The notes beneath the pieces were generated by a model. It made no database searches. It was not told where the DNA came from and worked only from the letters and a program-made list of their open reading frames with translations. Source: JBLUOA01 sp048060095 (GTDB taxonomy: Bacteria; Pseudomonadota; Alphaproteobacteria; Rhodobacterales; Rhodobacteraceae). From it: DNA of 64,000 bases. The position numbers and the translations under genes are program-made. The stretch is taken from contig NZ_JBLUOA010000006.1 in assembly GCF_048060095.1 (NCBI RefSeq), positions 58,182-122,181 of the forward strand. Direction: 5' to 3'. Shown here one piece after another: positions 26,103-33,760 of the stretch. The first letter of the stretch is position 1; every line of letters starts with the position of its first letter.

Positions 26103-26503
26103 TGTATCTACTCGACACCGACGTTCTCTCCGCCACTTGGCACCCGGCCCGCGCACCGCGCATCGCTGCGTGGCTACAAGGTCGGGCAGAGCAGGAAATG
26201 TTCCTAAGCGTCATCACGCTGGGAGAGATCGAACGCGGCATCCTACAGCAAGAGGCGCAGGCCCCTGACCGTGCGACTGAGCTGCGAACATGGCTTGATC
26301 GAACCGCGACGCTGTTTGGGGATCGCCTGCTTGAATTTGGGCCTGATGACGTTCGCATCTGGGGGCGGTTGTCGCACCAGATAGCGCAAGGCGGCGTCGA
26401 ATTGATGATCGCAGCGACGGCGCTTAGGCATGGGGCGACGATCGTAACCGGGAACCCCGCCGCTTTCCGCCCCACTGGCGTTTCCGTGGAAGGCTTGTTC
26501 TGA
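26102..26503 (+). CDS. PIN-domain toxin of the VapC/FitB type
   Basis: A 133-residue ribonuclease toxin. The first acidic residues are in YLLDTDVLS (D5, D7), the second in SVITLGEIERGI (E41), and the third block reads GVELMIAATAL (about 98-108), where most relatives have D before LMIAATA. Here it is a glutamate, a conservative change. The final block VTGNPAAF is normal for the FitB branch. Toxicity through tRNA or rRNA cleavage is known for the family, but the target cannot be predicted. It is translated with the upstream antitoxin. Confidence 0.9.
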   Translation: MYLLDTDVLSATWHPARAPRIAAWLQGRAEQEMFLSVITLGEIERGILQQEAQAPDRATELRTWLDRTATLFGDRLLEFGPDDVRIWGRLSHQIAQGGVELMIAATALRHGATIVTGNPAAFRPTGVSVEGLF

Positions 26504-26506
26504 GCG

Positions 26507-27604
26507 CTACCCCAACAGATCCGTTGCCGGGTTCTCGGTGATCTCCACATCGTCGTAGTATTTCTGGGCCTGCGCCACGGATCGGTGCAGCGACAGGCGC
26601 ATGGCGGCTTGGATCGGCGCTCCGTCCAGCGCCGCTTGGGTCAGGAAGCCGGAGCGGAGGCCGTGGGGGGTGGCGTAATCCTCCGGCAGGCCGGCCAGCA
26701 GCAGGCGGCGTTTGATGATTTGGTAGACGGCATCGGGCGACAAACCTCGGGGCAGGGGGCGGTCGGCCTTGCTGATCGCGCGGAACAGCGGGCCTTCGGT
26801 GATCTCTGCCGCATCGATCCACGCGACCAGAGTGCGCGCCGCGCGGCCCTTCAGCACCAGACGCGGGGTCTTGCCCTGCATCGTCGTCTTGGTTTCCAGC
26901 ATGTTAAGCCAGATCAGCCCCTCAGCGTCGAACGGCGCCAGATCGACATCCTCGCGTCTCAGCCCGACAATCTCGCTCCGCCGCCGCCCGCCAGAGGCCC
27001 AGCCGGTCATCAGCAGCGCCCGGTCGCGCAAGCCGCGCAAACTGGGCCCGCAAGCCTCCAGCAGCGCCTCTAGCACCTCACGGGTGATCGGGCGGGCGGA
27101 TTTCGGGGCGGGGGGCCGTGCAGCGGCACGCCGGGCCTTGGCGCGGGCCTGCTTGACCAGCGGCGCATCAAACGGGCTGTCGATGTTCTTCATCCGGTGA
27201 AACGCCCGCCAACTGGCGATGCGGCGATCCAGCGTCGACGGGGCCGGGCAGGCGAGCGTCTTGCGCAGACCGGCGGCGATGAGGGTTTCGGCAGTCGCCC
27301 GCGCCGGGTCTTGCGGATTGGCGTCGGAAAGGTCGCGGGCATGGTCGAGGATGAAGCGCAGGGCGACAGCCTCGGCCTCTGGCCAACTGAGGGGCTTTTC
27401 GAAGGCCGCATCGGCCCAGGCGGTGATATAGATCAGATCCCGCTCGTAAGCGCGGAGCGTGTTCGCTGGAGTGCCCCGGACGTAGAGGTCGGTCAGCGCG
27501 GCTTCATCCGCATCCGACAGCGCCGCGGGGCGCGCAAGCGAGAGGGCAGGAGCCTGTTTCATGGCGCCAGAGTGCGGGTTTGGGGGGCGAAAAGCAATAG
27601 ACAT
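26507..27604 (-). CDS. Tyrosine recombinase (plasmid integrase/resolvase type)
   Basis: A 365-residue phage-integrase family recombinase with an N-terminal SAM-like core-binding domain (about 25-150) and a catalytic domain. Visible catalytic elements are the arginine in GGRRRSEIVGL, HGLRSGF (H-x-x-R), the second histidine region SLHRS and the tyrosine in QKYYDD. ATG 27604 is favoured because AAGGTG lies about nine bases upstream; ATG 27562 has no clear site. Its place beside rep, par and the toxin-antitoxin genes suggests multimer resolution or replicon integration. It converges on the toxin gene, 3 bases apart. A near-palindrome TTATCGCGTATAA just upstream of its start could be part of a recombination site, without further support. 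Confidence 0.9.
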   Translation of the reverse strand: MSIAFRPPNPHSGAMKQAPALSLARPAALSDADEAALTDLYVRGTPANTLRAYERDLIYITAWADAAFEKPLSWPEAEAVALRFILDHARDLSDANPQDPARATAETLIAAGLRKTLACPAPSTLDRRIASWRAFHRMKNIDSPFDAPLVKQARAKARRAAARPPAPKSARPITREVLEALLEACGPSLRGLRDRALLMTGWASGGRRRSEIVGLRREDVDLAPFDAEGLIWLNMLETKTTMQGKTPRLVLKGRAARTLVAWIDAAEITEGPLFRAISKADRPLPRGLSPDAVYQIIKRRLLLAGLPEDYATPHGLRSGFLTQAALDGAPIQAAMRLSLHRSVAQAQKYYDDVEITENPATDLLG

Positions 27605-28037
27605 GATAATCGCACCTTATCGCGTATAATTGAGTTTCCCCAGAGTTGGGTGAGTAATGCGCAAACGGAAGGTATTTTGCAGATCAAGGGGCGCAACAAA
27701 ATGTAAACGAACAATAATAGCGCTAGAGCGGTACGCTGAATCCGGTTTCAAACAGTCCCGGACCGAAGATAGAAGTAATCCGCATGCAAATGATGTGTTC
27801 TGGAAAATGACGGCCTTTGAAGGAAATCACGATGGGCATCTCCATGAGCGAATGCTCGCGGAAGGGTGTGCTCCATTGTCATCATTGCCAATCAGTTCAA
27901 AAAAGTTTGCGACAGAACCCAATCCAAAGATCCCGTTTCAACAAGTCGTCATTTACAACCCGCCAGAGAAAAAGAGCGTCGGACAACGAGAATTCCGAGA
28001 TGCACGCGCCTGTGGCGGGGCAATGCGACCTTACAGC
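27605..28037. other. Gene-poor stretch between recombinase and bchO
   Basis: About 430 bases without an intact gene. Apart from the IS6 remnant (27723-27920), I see only the recombinase upstream region with its AT-rich near-palindrome at 27616-27628. A 171-codon plus-strand frame crosses the region but runs antisense into bchO and has no protein-like features. The sequence reads as a junction left by deletion or insertion. Confidence 0.5.
27723..27920 (-). mobile_element. IS6-family insertion sequence remnant (5' end)
   Basis: On the minus strand an end sequence GGGTTCTGTCGCAAA (27920-27906) is followed 66 bases later by an ATG at 27839 and the reading MPIVISFKGRHFPEHII. This is the start of IS6-family transposases (usually SFKGRHFP followed by IIL and a WYLRYPLSYR-like block). 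After about 18 residues the similarity stops, and a TAG closes the frame at 27723. So only the outer end and the first codons of the transposase remain. It separates the replication module from the bchO region. Confidence 0.6.
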
Positions 28038-28904
28038 CTACTGCTGCGCCTCACTCCACCACGCCGTGATCCGGTCCGCGATCATCTGGGGCGCTTCCTC
28101 GTGTGCCAGATGGCCCAACCCAGTCAGGCGGATGACCTTGGCCTTTGGGATTTTCGCCGCTGCTTCGGCTGAGGTGTTCGGTGGGACGGCGCTGTCGGAC
28201 TCTCCGACGATGAACAGCGTTTGTGCTTTCAATTGATCCAGCCGGGACAACAACCCATCCAAAGACCATTGCGCCATCATCGCGAGGGTCGCATCGACAT
28301 GGGCGCGATCACTGGCGAGGCGTTGGTAAAGCGCCAAGCCATCGGCGTCGATCTTCGACCCCGTGCCGGCAATCAGTTTCCGCACATTCCGTGGCGAGGA
28401 CGACGTCGCTATGAACAAATCAGCGCTGAAAGGGCTGAGCGACAGCAGTCTGGCCAGCATGGGAAACAGCCATCCCGCGACGCCTTTGAAATTCCCAAGC
28501 GCTGCGTTAATGCCGATGACGGCGGGCGGGGCGTCGCCCAGTGCCTCGGTCATTCGCAACGCGATTGCGGCCCCTGCGGAATGGCCGATGATCGCGTCGG
28601 GGTGCCAGCCCTGATCGGCAGAGAGTGAAAGCAGATCTTCGGCCACCTGATCGAGTCCGCACCGCCCGCGCGCGCCAAGCTGGGTAAAGCCTTGCCCCGG
28701 AAGATCGATAGCGACGACATGGTAGGTCTTCGCAAGGATCGGGAACAGGCCGCGCCAACTTTGCGTCGCACCACCGGCGCCGTGAATCAGCAGCAGCGTC
28801 GGGCCAACGCCGGCCTCTTGCACATGCCAGCGATGAGGGCGGTGGAGGACAAGGCGGGAATGCTCGGTCAGGGGCCAGTTTTCGGCATGTTCAGGCCAGC
28901 GCAT
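28038..28904 (-). CDS. bchO: BchO-like alpha/beta hydrolase (magnesium chelatase accessory)
   Basis: A 288-residue alpha/beta hydrolase that matches the BchO group associated with bacteriochlorophyll synthesis. It starts MRWPEHAENWPLTEHSRLV with a WHVQEAG strand, has the oxyanion loop LLIHGAGGATQSW (about 38-50), the nucleophile elbow GHSAGAA (about 108-114), INAALGNFKGVAG and TGSKIDADGLALY, and ends with the catalytic histidine region GLGHLAHEE. Its function beside magnesium chelatase (BchIDH) is unproven. It is intact, but only a fragment of bchD precedes it and no other bch gene is in the window. It appears to be a leftover of a photosynthesis gene cluster. A generic esterase remains possible. 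Confidence 0.72.
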   Translation of the reverse strand: MRWPEHAENWPLTEHSRLVLHRPHRWHVQEAGVGPTLLLIHGAGGATQSWRGLFPILAKTYHVVAIDLPGQGFTQLGARGRCGLDQVAEDLLSLSADQGWHPDAIIGHSAGAAIALRMTEALGDAPPAVIGINAALGNFKGVAGWLFPMLARLLSLSPFSADLFIATSSSPRNVRKLIAGTGSKIDADGLALYQRLASDRAHVDATLAMMAQWSLDGLLSRLDQLKAQTLFIVGESDSAVPPNTSAEAAAKIPKAKVIRLTGLGHLAHEEAPQMIADRITAWWSEAQQ

Positions 28905-28907
28905 GTA

Positions 28908-29048
28908 TCAATCGCTCAGCGCGGAAGACACGGCGCCTGACAGCCGATGCGCGTCGGCGCGGGGCAGGGGGATGTAGGTGCCGCCAAGCGTGCAGGCCAG
29001 TTCTCCAAGCGTTGGTTCCGGTCTGTTTCCTATGTCGATCACGATTGT
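28908..29048 (-). pseudogene. bchD: Truncated 3' end of bchD (magnesium chelatase subunit D)
   Basis: Three bases before the bchO ATG, the minus strand reads about 46 codons ending in a stop: TIVIDIGNRPEPTLGELA, then LGGTYIPLPRADAHRLSGAV. This is the closing part of the VWA domain of BchD (typically LVID, then LA...G.RYLPLPRADA). The order bchD-bchO is that of photosynthetic bchIDO operons. Upstream of about 29048 the similarity ends and an opposite-strand Lrp-type fragment begins, so the remaining 90% of bchD has been lost. There is no start codon. Confidence 0.62.
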
Positions 29049-29273
29049 ATCGCAGCTTTGCGCCAATACCTTGAGAGCGACCCTCGGGTGGTTTTTTCGC
29101 TTTGGGTGGCCGGTCGGTATGATCTACTGATTGAGATCGTCAGCAACGACAAAGATGCCCTTCAGGATTTTCTGGAACGAGAGATCCACGCGCAAGCGGA
29201 TATTGCCGACGCGGATGTCATGCTCGGGTTAAAGAACTTCAAAAACCAGTTCCTGTTGAAACGGGACCTGTAG
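29049..29273 (+). pseudogene. Truncated Lrp/AsnC-family regulator (ligand-binding domain only)
   Basis: The plus strand carries IAALRQYLESDPRVVFSLWVAGRYDLLIEIVSNDKD and a closing MLGLKNFKNQFLLKRDL, the Lrp/AsnC (RAM) effector domain. The helix-turn-helix half is missing: the frame extends upstream to 28947, but those codons are antisense to the bchD remnant and do not resemble Lrp. The domain thus begins abruptly at the same point where bchD breaks off. Read as a 108-residue stand-alone protein it would be odd; a broken gene is more likely. Confidence 0.6.
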
Positions 29274-29342
29274 AAAAGCGGGTTACGATGACGGGGTCGT
29301 CCCAAACCGGGGTCTATGACGCCGGATCGGAAGCGGGGGTGG

Positions 29343-30188
29343 CTAAAGTGCAAGGTAGCCGACACCGCAAAACGCGACTGTGCAGCCGGTCCATTGGGGT
29401 AACGTCATCCGCTCCTTCAGGAGTAGCCATGCGAGCAGGATTGTAAGAAGCCCGAACATTGACGCAGTGACGGCTGCATATTGTGGATCAGGCAATGCGC
29501 CTGCTGACAGGACACACAGTAGCGCCACCCCGTCAGCGGTTCCCATCGCGATCAACCATGGCAGGGCGCGTGTACCGGGCCAGAATGTTTGCCGCAACGT
29601 CAGGCCGATAACGATGACCAATCCAACGGCCATGACCCGTGTAACAAGCGTGCTTGGCATTTCGTGGCTAAGTTCGGCAGCGTGCTGGCCCAACGCGAAT
29701 GTTCCTGCGAACCCAATCGCCGAACCCAGTGCAAAAACGATCGTCGGCCCCTTTGCGGGACTGTTTTCGCCGTTGTCGTCCGAAAGCGCGGCAACAGTCG
29801 CAACACCAGCCACGATGCAGATCACGGCGATCCACTGAAAGGCCGAAATAGGGGTTCCCCGGACCATAGCCCAGCCGACAGACAGGACGGGGTAGGCGGC
29901 GATGATCGGCGCGACAAGACGGACCGGCCCGCGCTGGAAGGCGTAATATAACCCGTAAGTCGCTATCACGAAGAACACTCCGGCCGTAAGTGCGAACCAC
30001 AGGGCATCCGCCGCGATCGGTGCAAACTGCCCCGTTACCGTCATCAATCCAGTGTGGAACAGAAGGCCAGTCGCCAGAACGGTGAAGATGCAGGCGCTGA
30101 TTGGAACCGTTTGGCTTAGAAAGCGCACGCAGATGTCATGAAAGGCCCAGCACAGTGCCGCGAACAAACCAAGGGCGAGCGTGCTCAT
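29343..30188 (-). CDS. EamA/DMT-family transporter
   Basis: A 281-residue membrane protein with about ten hydrophobic segments in two EamA repeats, the drug/metabolite transporter fold. Typical elements are LFAALCWAFHDICVRF at the N-terminus, RGPVRLVAPIIAAYPVLSVGWAM at the end of repeat 1, and ASMFGLLTILLAWLLLKERMTLPQWTG near the C-terminus. ATG 30188 overlaps the stop of the small gene upstream by four bases. It diverges from tdm, with a palindrome between, so it may be regulated together with methylamine catabolism. The substrate is unknown. Confidence 0.85.
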   Translation of the reverse strand: MSTLALGLFAALCWAFHDICVRFLSQTVPISACIFTVLATGLLFHTGLMTVTGQFAPIAADALWFALTAGVFFVIATYGLYYAFQRGPVRLVAPIIAAYPVLSVGWAMVRGTPISAFQWIAVICIVAGVATVAALSDDNGENSPAKGPTIVFALGSAIGFAGTFALGQHAAELSHEMPSTLVTRVMAVGLVIVIGLTLRQTFWPGTRALPWLIAMGTADGVALLCVLSAGALPDPQYAAVTASMFGLLTILLAWLLLKERMTLPQWTGCTVAFCGVGYLAL

Positions 30189-30364
30189 TCGTGGGTCCGG
30201 AACAAAGCAATGACTGGAATCACACAGGCCAGCAGAAATAAAGCCGATCCTGATGCTGCCCAGAAGCCACCCACAACGGCGATAACAGAATGAAATGCCG
30301 CGGCGATCAACAGGGCTGAAGCTGTATAATCGATCCGATGATTGCTGAAGCGGTTGAATTTCAT
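30185..30364 (-). CDS. Small two-helix membrane protein coupled to the EamA transporter
   Basis: A 59-residue protein (MKFNRFSNHRIDYTASALLI at the start) with two hydrophobic segments, about 14-33 and 37-53, and a charged end FRTHE. Its TGA overlaps the EamA transporter ATG in an ATGA, and it is the first gene on its strand after the tdm-side palindrome; both favour a real gene despite the size. I do not recognise a family. It could be an accessory subunit or a leader for the transporter. Confidence 0.55.
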   Translation of the reverse strand: MKFNRFSNHRIDYTASALLIAAAFHSVIAVVGGFWAASGSALFLLACVIPVIALFRTHE

Positions 30365-30390
30365 TGCTGTGTCGATCGCTGTCTGCTTTC

Positions 30391-30415
30391 TTGTGGTTAA
30401 ACAATTATTCCACAA
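30391..30415. promoter_or_regulatory. 25-bp palindrome in the tdm divergent promoter
   Basis: TTGTGG (30391-30396) and CCACAA (30410-30415) form a perfect inverted repeat around the AT-rich centre TTAAACAATTATT. It lies in the 76-base gap between the divergent small membrane protein gene and tdm. A dimeric regulator binding here could control both directions. The centre shares AAACAATTAT with the region upstream of the GlxA-type regulator (about 46750). Confidence 0.6.
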
Positions 30416-30440
30416 ATGCAACACCTGTCGGGAGAAGTAG

Positions 30441-32810
30441 ATGCTGGACGAATATCCTAGTGTACGGCCCGGGCCTCCGAAACCCAGTGCGATCATCAGG
30501 CCGCAGGTGTTTTCTTTACCCCCCGGTACCGAACGATACGTCGTTGAGGGGCAGGGGGCTGTCCTGATCCCGCTTGAGGCGGGCGATCAGTTGACGATCA
30601 TCAATGATGAGGGTGGGCAGCGTTGCGAGATTGTCGTGTGCGACCCGAAAGGAACGATTGACGCGGGCATAATCGGAGCGCGGGCTGACGGGCCGGCCGA
30701 CGGCCTTCGCGCGTTATTGACCTCTGACAACCAGTCGCTGCGCGGCCTTCGCATCGGGCTGGATGCTCGAAACATCGAGCTGGCCTCCGCCGACGCGGTT
30801 CACCTGTTTGGGCAAGCAAGCCCGCCCAAATCCGAAGCCAGTTTTGTCGCCAACCGCGAAGGAGCCGCGATCATAGCCGCCCCCGCCGGCGCGATGGATG
30901 CAGAGTTACAAGACACGGCAACGCCACTGACGGTGATGGTTAAGCGCGCCGTATTGAAACGCCATGTCAGCTTTGAGCTGCCGGCACCGTTGGCAGAGCC
31001 GGTCGCGGACATCCGCGTTCACAGCCAGACGGCCGAAGCGTATTTCGTCAAGGCGGGGGACTATATTCAGATAATCGACGTCGATGGGCGTCAATGCACG
31101 GATTTTGAGTGTTTCTCGGCCCGTAAACTGGACAAGGGCATCGAACATGCGCTGGACGTGACGACCACGCGGACCTTGATGGGCCATGCTTATCCGATGC
31201 CCGGCCTTCACGCGAAATACTACGATCAGGAAATGGTCCCGCTGGTTGAAGTTGTGCAGGATACATGCGGGCGCCATGATGCCTTCGCGCTGGCGTGTTC
31301 GGCGAAATACTATGACGATATCGGCTATCCGGGGCATGTGAATTGCTCGGAGAATTTCAATCACGCTTTGGCTGACTTCAACGTGACAGGCCGCCCCGGT
31401 TGGATGGCGATCAACTTTTTCTTCAACACGTTCCTCGACGAACATGGGGTGATGTATTCGGACGAACCCTGGTCACGCCCGGGCGATTTCGTCTTGCTGC
31501 GTGCGCTGACCGATATTGTCTGCGTGTCCAGCGCTTGCCCCGATGACACGACTGCCGCAAACGGCTGGAACCCGACCGATATCCACATCCGCACCTATAG
31601 CGGAAAGGAGACTTTCCAGCGCGCCATCGCGACCCGCGCGACCCCAGATTCAGAGGCGAAGATGACCAAGCAAACCGGTTTCCACGACAGCTTTGCAAAG
31701 CACACCCGGAATTTTGTCGAGTATAACGGTTATTGGCTGGCGAATTGCTTTGCCGCCGCTGGCCCGATCGAGGAATACCAAGCCTGCCGCGAAAAATGCG
31801 TGATTATGGACCTGTCTCCGCTGCGCAAGTTTGAAATAACCGGGCCGGATGCGGAAGCGCTTTGCCAGTATGCGTTTACCCGGAACATGAAGACGCTCGC
31901 CGCGGGCGGCGTTGTCTATACGGCGATGTGCTATGAACACGGTGGGATGATCGACGATGGCACCGTCTTCCGCCTTGGCAGGGATAACTTCCGCTGGATT
32001 GGTGGATCGGACTACGGCGGCGAATGGCTGCGGGAATTGGCGGACAAGAATGAACTGAAGGTATTGGTGCGGTCGTCGACCGACCAGTTACACAATGTCG
32101 CCGTGCAGGGGCCGGAAAGTCGGGATTTGCTGCGCAAGCTGGTCTGGACTGCGCCCCATAACCCAAAATTCGATCAGTTGGACTGGTTTCGATTTACCCC
32201 CGCCCGTCTGCGGAACGAAAGTGGAGCGCCTTTCGTTGTCAGCCGGACAGGTTACACCGGTGAGCTGGGCTATGAGGTCATGTGCCATCCAAAGGATTGT
32301 GCCGAAATCTTTGATGCGATCTGGGAGGCAGGGCAGGATCATGGGCTCAAGCCGATGGGGTTGGAGGCGCTGGATATGGTGCGGATCGAGGCTGGCCTGA
32401 TCTTTGCGGGCTACGATTTTTCCGATCAAACCGATCCGTTCGAGGCTGGGATCGGGTTTACCTGCCCACTAAAGTCCAAGACCGATGACTTTGTCGGGCG
32501 CGATGCGCTTATCCGTCGAAAGGAACACCCGATGAAAAAACTCGTGGGCCTTGAGATTGAGGGCAATGTCGACGTCAGCCACGGTGATTGCATTCATATC
32601 GGACGCGCGCAGATCGGAGAGGTGACATCGTCGATGCGGTCTCCTTTACTGAACAAGAACATCGCCTTTGCCCGGATTGACGTCGCCCACGCCGAAGCCG
32701 GGACAGAGGTTCAGGTTGGCAAGCTGGATGGACACCAGAAACGTCTACCGGCCAAGATCGTTGAAAATCTTGCTGCATATGATCCAAAGAAGGAACGCCC
32801 CCGGTCATGA
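30441..32810 (+). CDS. tdm: Trimethylamine N-oxide demethylase (DUF1989-GcvT fusion)
   Basis: Cleaves TMAO to dimethylamine and formaldehyde in the cytosol, with the C-terminal half able to pass the C1 unit to tetrahydrofolate. At 789 residues it has the two-part build of Tdm. An N-terminal DUF1989-type zinc domain (about 1-410) has DTCGRHD (274-280), CSAKYY (286-291) and SACPDD (364-369). A GcvT aminomethyltransferase-like domain (about 420-780) has SRTGYTGELGYEV and GLEALDMVRIEAG. A GGAGAAG ribosome-binding site precedes ATG 30441. It is separated from tmm by a globin and a secreted protein gene, and belongs to the methylated-amine pathway that fills the next 27 kb. Confidence 0.92.
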   Translation: MLDEYPSVRPGPPKPSAIIRPQVFSLPPGTERYVVEGQGAVLIPLEAGDQLTIINDEGGQRCEIVVCDPKGTIDAGIIGARADGPADGLRALLTSDNQSLRGLRIGLDARNIELASADAVHLFGQASPPKSEASFVANREGAAIIAAPAGAMDAELQDTATPLTVMVKRAVLKRHVSFELPAPLAEPVADIRVHSQTAEAYFVKAGDYIQIIDVDGRQCTDFECFSARKLDKGIEHALDVTTTRTLMGHAYPMPGLHAKYYDQEMVPLVEVVQDTCGRHDAFALACSAKYYDDIGYPGHVNCSENFNHALADFNVTGRPGWMAINFFFNTFLDEHGVMYSDEPWSRPGDFVLLRALTDIVCVSSACPDDTTAANGWNPTDIHIRTYSGKETFQRAIATRATPDSEAKMTKQTGFHDSFAKHTRNFVEYNGYWLANCFAAAGPIEEYQACREKCVIMDLSPLRKFEITGPDAEALCQYAFTRNMKTLAAGGVVYTAMCYEHGGMIDDGTVFRLGRDNFRWIGGSDYGGEWLRELADKNELKVLVRSSTDQLHNVAVQGPESRDLLRKLVWTAPHNPKFDQLDWFRFTPARLRNESGAPFVVSRTGYTGELGYEVMCHPKDCAEIFDAIWEAGQDHGLKPMGLEALDMVRIEAGLIFAGYDFSDQTDPFEAGIGFTCPLKSKTDDFVGRDALIRRKEHPMKKLVGLEIEGNVDVSHGDCIHIGRAQIGEVTSSMRSPLLNKNIAFARIDVAHAEAGTEVQVGKLDGHQKRLPAKIVENLAAYDPKKERPRS

Positions 32811-32911
32811 TCCGATCTGCTTTGACATTCGCGGCGATCGCTGGCGCGGCGGGGGCGAAATTGGCATTCCGCTTGAAGGCAATCAGCTGGTGGCGGAATG
32901 AGCGTTCTTGA
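32807..32911 (+). CDS. Possible 34-residue hydrophobic peptide
   Basis: An ATG overlapping the tdm stop (ATGA) opens a 34-codon frame with one hydrophobic N-terminal stretch (SALTFAAIAGAAGAKLAF) and a basic tail, running 14 bases into the globin gene. Coupling speaks for it; size, overlap and lack of any known relative speak against. A second frame through the same gap is also open, so this is a weak call. Confidence 0.22.
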   Translation: MIRSALTFAAIAGAAGAKLAFRLKAISWWRNERS

Positions 32912-33320
32912 CGACATCGGCGGCGAAGACAAACTGCGTGATCTGGTTGAGACATTCTATGACCTTGTCGAAACATTGCCCGAAGGGTCGAACCTGCGCC
33001 GCCTGCATGGGCGCGGTCACGGCGTGCCACATGCAAGGGTGGAGCAGTTCAACTTTCTGTCGGGTTTCATGGGTGGGCGTCACTATTACAAAGAGAAACA
33101 CGGGCATATGGACGTGAAACTGATGCATGCCCATGTTCCGATCCGGCAGGTCGATGCGGAAAACTGGCTGTTTTGTATGCGCAAGGCCCTGGCCGACGAA
33201 GGCCATACCGGCCCGCATATCGATAAGCTGAATACAGTGTTCGAACGGGTCGCAAATATCCTTATCAACGATGTGGTGGATTGGGAGGACGATATGGACT
33301 TTCCTCCGCGCACACCATGA
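32898..33320 (+). CDS. Truncated hemoglobin (globin-fold heme protein)
   Basis: A 140-residue protein of the truncated-globin superfamily: DDIGGEDKLRDLVETFYDLVETLP at the N-terminus, then the helix-E/F region FLSGFMGGRHYYKEKHG and a short-helix segment LMHAHVPIRQVDAENWLFCMRKAL with the likely proximal histidine (about residue 77). Such proteins bind oxygen or nitric oxide. Its place between tdm and tmm, with the coupled secreted-protein gene after it, suggests a link to the oxygen-dependent N-oxidation and N-demethylation steps, for instance oxygen supply or protection; this is inference. It starts 87 bases after tdm. Confidence 0.8.
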   Translation: MSVLDDIGGEDKLRDLVETFYDLVETLPEGSNLRRLHGRGHGVPHARVEQFNFLSGFMGGRHYYKEKHGHMDVKLMHAHVPIRQVDAENWLFCMRKALADEGHTGPHIDKLNTVFERVANILINDVVDWEDDMDFPPRTP

Positions 33321-33757
33321 ACCGGCTTGTTGGCGTTCTTGCCGCGTTTCTGATCCCTGCTGTGGATGCCACGGCAGGCGCGTTTTGTGACCAAATGTCA
33401 GCCTTGATGGAACAGGGCGATGCCATAACGCTTGCCCTGCCGGACGCCGAAGCGCCTGCGACTTGCGCGGTGTCTCGGTCGCTGGCAGGTGGTTTGGAGC
33501 GTCACTGCCATTGGGTGTTTCCCTATCGTTCAGCCGAGGCATCTGCTGCGTTCGAAGCTGTTCTTGAGGCTGTGACGGCGTGCCTTGGGCCCGGTATTTC
33601 TGTTAGGACCGACGAAAGCGTAAACCACCCGGATTCTTATGATTTGCGGATCATCGAACAGAAAGATGCGGTGTTCGCGGTGTTCGCGGTGTCGCTGAAA
33701 GACAAGGCCGCCCTTCAGGCGACCTTGGTTTTCTTGCGTCTGCCCATCAGCCCTTAG
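33317..33757 (+). CDS. Secreted four-cysteine protein of unknown function
   Basis: A 146-residue protein whose ATG overlaps the globin stop in an ATGA. It has a signal peptide (NRLVGVLAAFLIPAVDATAG, about 2-21) and then about 125 residues with cysteines in FCDQM, ATCAVS, RHCHW and TACLG, probably forming two disulfides in the periplasm. I do not recognise the family. It ends 3 bases from the convergent tmm gene. Coupling with the globin implies co-expression with tdm. Confidence 0.65.
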   Translation: MNRLVGVLAAFLIPAVDATAGAFCDQMSALMEQGDAITLALPDAEAPATCAVSRSLAGGLERHCHWVFPYRSAEASAAFEAVLEAVTACLGPGISVRTDESVNHPDSYDLRIIEQKDAVFAVFAVSLKDKAALQATLVFLRLPISP

Positions 33758-33760
33758 GCG

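Noticed and set aside
27616..27628. Near-palindrome TTATCGCGTATAA upstream of the recombinase as a dif-like site
   Set aside because: Too short and imperfect to call a recombination site; no second half-site consensus is seen.
27657..28172. 171-codon plus-strand frame
   Set aside because: Crosses the IS6 remnant and runs antisense into bchO; not protein-like.
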